The notes under the pieces were generated by a model. It ran no database searches. It was given only the letters and a program-made list of their open reading frames with translations, and was not told the DNA's origin. A DNA stretch of 15,287 bases, from contig DASUBU010000155.1 in the NCBI GenBank assembly GCA_035763125.1, positions 1 through 15,287 of the forward strand, in the 5' to 3' direction. The position numbers were made by a program, and so were the translations under genes. This DNA comes from SMAG-U1939 sp035763125. Its GTDB lineage: Bacteria > Chloroflexota > Ktedonobacteria > Ktedonobacterales > JADMIN01. Of the stretch, positions 13,659 to 15,287 are shown piece by piece; the stretch's first letter is position 1; every line of letters starts with the position of its first letter.

Positions 13659-15185
13659 GTGAGCGGAGCCGCGGGCACCCCGCCCGCCCCGACCGGCGGG
13701 AGCTGGCGCAGCCATAGGCGCGTCGTCCCCAGGACGATCCAGGCGCCGCCGCCGCCGCGTGGCACCTTCATCTTCCGCGACCTCAATCCCGGCGAGCGCA
13801 TCATCTGGATTCGCCGGCAGTCGTACCTCTTCCTGCTTGCCACCGCCGCGCCTGTCCTGCTGCTCGGCCTTGGCCTCTTCCTGCTCGACGCCCTCCTCGG
13901 TGCGAACGTACCCAGCATCGTCCACTTGATCGGCCTCGCGCTGATGGCCTTGCTCGGCGTGTACTGGCTGATTGCCAATCTCTGGCCCTGGTTCTTCCAG
14001 TTCTACGTCCTCACGAATCAGCGCGTCGTCAAATCTACCGGCTTCTTCTTTCGCCACCGCGGCGAGATCGGCCTCAAGACCATTGCCCAGGTGCGTGTCG
14101 AGCGTCCCAACGTCTTCTATATCGCGCTGGGCATCGGCAACGTCGTCGTCCGGCCGATCGGTCCGGAGCTGGAGTTGACCGGCCTCGCCCACTCACGCGA
14201 CGTGGGCGACAGCATCCTCGCCGCGATGGAGGATCCCACCTTCGGCCTGCCGCCCGCTGCCGTGCCGCCCGCTCCGCAGGTGCCACCCATCAAGAGCCGC
14301 AAGCTGCAAGCAGCGCTCGACGATCTGGCCCATCCCCTCGCCATGCCAACGGGCTCGCCGCCGATCATGCGAGCGCCGTTCCTCGGCTTCCTGCACCGCC
14401 GCATCCCCATGCGATTCCTGCAGGGCGAGTCGGTCGTCGAGGTCGTCTATCGCCACTGGGCCGTGCTGGTGAGAGACGAGATTCCCGCGCTCTTGATCTT
14501 GCTGGCCGGCGTCATCGCCAGCATACTGTTGAGCAGGACAAACGGCGGCGGGAATCTCACCATGTGGGTGCTCGCCGGCGGTATCGTCTTCGGCGGCATC
14601 ATTGGCGTGCTGCTCTACATGAACTGGGCCGACGATGTCTTCATCCTGACGACCCAGCGCGTGATTGATATTGACCGGCTGGCCTTCATCCTGGCCGAGT
14701 ACAGCAAAGACGCCCCCTACGCACGCATCCAGGAGGTCAACGTCCACCGCAATGTGCTCGGCAAGCTGCTCGGCTTCGGCTCGATCGTGGTAGACACCGC
14801 CGGCCGCAAGTCGCCGCTGGCGATGGAGAACATTCCCCACGCATTCCGCGTGATGGACCGCATCTTCGAGCAGATCAACCTCCTGCGCGAGCGCGATCAG
14901 GTGCAGGCCGCCAACAGGCAGAAGAAGGAGAATCTGCTGTGGATGGCGACGGTGCTCAATGACCTGCAGATCACCGTACCCGACCTGCGCGGGCGCTCGG
15001 TGGTGGCGGCCGCCGCCGAAGCGCGCAAGTCTGGCCTGAAGCTGACGGTCGAGCAGGAGCGGCCGGTCCCCGGCCAGCCACCGGGCACCGTCATCGAACA
15101 GCGGCCAAGCGCCGGCACAACCGCGCTTGCCGATGCCGAGGTGCGTGTGGTGCTGTCCGGCCGGCCGGTCGGGGCTATCCCGTAG
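13659..15185 (+). CDS. Membrane protein with two bPH2 domains and C-terminal PASTA domain
   Basis: A 508-residue membrane protein. A Pro-rich N-terminus (1-35) leads to helices at about 56-78 and 87-109, then a first bPH2/YdbS-type domain (about 114-195, FYVLTNQRVVKSTGFFFRH start). A linker follows, then helices at about 274-294 and 302-322 and a second bPH2 domain (about 326-405, VFILTTQRVIDIDR start, with the typical ARIQEV and LGFGSIVVDTAG strands). A charged helix (about 407-435) joins to a PASTA domain (about 438-501: VPDLRGRSVVAAAAEA, GTVIEQRPSAG). bPH2 domains are found in membrane-associated bacterial proteins of unknown biochemical role; PASTA domains elsewhere bind muropeptides or beta-lactams. 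The GTG start has GAGGAG (13645-13650) 8 bases upstream. It is second in a probable operon with the CvpA-like gene. A link to cell-envelope homeostasis is inference. Confidence 0.9.
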   Translation: MSGAAGTPPAPTGGSWRSHRRVVPRTIQAPPPPRGTFIFRDLNPGERIIWIRRQSYLFLLATAAPVLLLGLGLFLLDALLGANVPSIVHLIGLALMALLGVYWLIANLWPWFFQFYVLTNQRVVKSTGFFFRHRGEIGLKTIAQVRVERPNVFYIALGIGNVVVRPIGPELELTGLAHSRDVGDSILAAMEDPTFGLPPAAVPPAPQVPPIKSRKLQAALDDLAHPLAMPTGSPPIMRAPFLGFLHRRIPMRFLQGESVVEVVYRHWAVLVRDEIPALLILLAGVIASILLSRTNGGGNLTMWVLAGGIVFGGIIGVLLYMNWADDVFILTTQRVIDIDRLAFILAEYSKDAPYARIQEVNVHRNVLGKLLGFGSIVVDTAGRKSPLAMENIPHAFRVMDRIFEQINLLRERDQVQAANRQKKENLLWMATVLNDLQITVPDLRGRSVVAAAAEARKSGLKLTVEQERPVPGQPPGTVIEQRPSAGTTALADAEVRVVLSGRPVGAIP

Positions 15186-15223
15186 GGGGCCTTCACCCCT
15201 GGCATGTGGCGTCCGCCGGACGC
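15184..15223 (+). terminator. Possible terminator structures after the bPH2-PASTA gene
   Basis: Two consecutive stem-loops follow the stop: AGGGG (15184-15188) with CCCCT (15196-15200), and GCGTCC (15209-15214) with GGACGC (15218-15223, three-base loop). No T tract follows, so this is at best a weak or factor-assisted terminator. The remaining bases to 15287 hold no gene I can support. Confidence 0.3.
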
Positions 15224-15287
15224 ACCTTCGAGCGGGTGCGCGGCGAGGGGGAGGACAGAACAGATCAGACAGGGCGCGTTATGGACC

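Noticed and set aside
15281..15287. An ATG at the window end as a possible next gene start.
   Set aside because: Only two codons are visible and the upstream AGGG is a poor ribosome site, so it cannot be supported.
1..15287. CRISPR array, tRNA, rRNA, transposon ends or prophage genes.
   Set aside because: No regularly spaced direct repeats, cloverleaf-type sequences, terminal repeats with a transposase, or integrase/terminase/capsid genes were found on reading both strands.

Overview
The window comes from a GC-rich bacterial chromosome with strong Shine-Dalgarno sites and frequent GTG starts. It encodes lipobox-bearing surface proteins, a Tat-exported solute-binding lipoprotein, a MEDS-type sensor kinase and a PASTA protein. 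This mix fits a soil or thermophilic Chloroflexota (Thermomicrobia/Ktedonobacteria-like) or a similar monoderm lineage. That placement is inference: there is no rRNA or other marker gene here. I see no tRNA, rRNA, CRISPR array, transposase, integrase or phage module.

Layout. (1) 2-2265, plus strand: a sensor histidine kinase (MEDS-PAS-PAS-HisKA-HATPase, 5' end cut off by the window) overlaps by ATGA a single-domain response regulator. (2) 2270-3620, minus strand: a YfcE-type metallophosphoesterase lies downstream of a lipoprotein alpha/beta hydrolase. (3) 3880-4197, plus strand: a small DUF6582 protein. (4) 4226-5380, minus strand: an unusual fusion of a J domain, a two-helix membrane hairpin and a C-terminal zincin-type metallopeptidase. 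(5) 5678-6091, minus strand: a small DUF5654-like membrane protein. (6) 6368-6625, plus strand: an FmdB-type zinc ribbon with an extra Cys-rich tail. (7) 6632-10048, minus strand: a carbohydrate ABC importer (binding protein, then two permeases) resembling the alpha-glucoside AglE/F/G group, with no ATPase gene alongside. (8) 10393-12642, minus strand: a large protein made almost entirely of TPR-like repeats with an exact 40-residue period. (9) 13012-15185, plus strand: a two-gene membrane operon, a CvpA-like four/five-helix protein followed by a protein with two bPH2 domains and a C-terminal PASTA domain.

The genes are mostly small independent units, with two clear translationally coupled pairs (kinase/regulator and permease/permease). 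The importer genes clearly act together. The kinase and receiver form one signalling pair whose output is encoded elsewhere. The two membrane-protein genes at the right end probably share a transcript.

I do not see a complete, obviously new multi-gene system. The observations most worth following are the J-domain/membrane/zincin fusion, the bPH2-bPH2-PASTA protein with its topology puzzle, and the divergent intergenic region 12643-13011 with three perfect inverted repeats, one with 11-bp arms.
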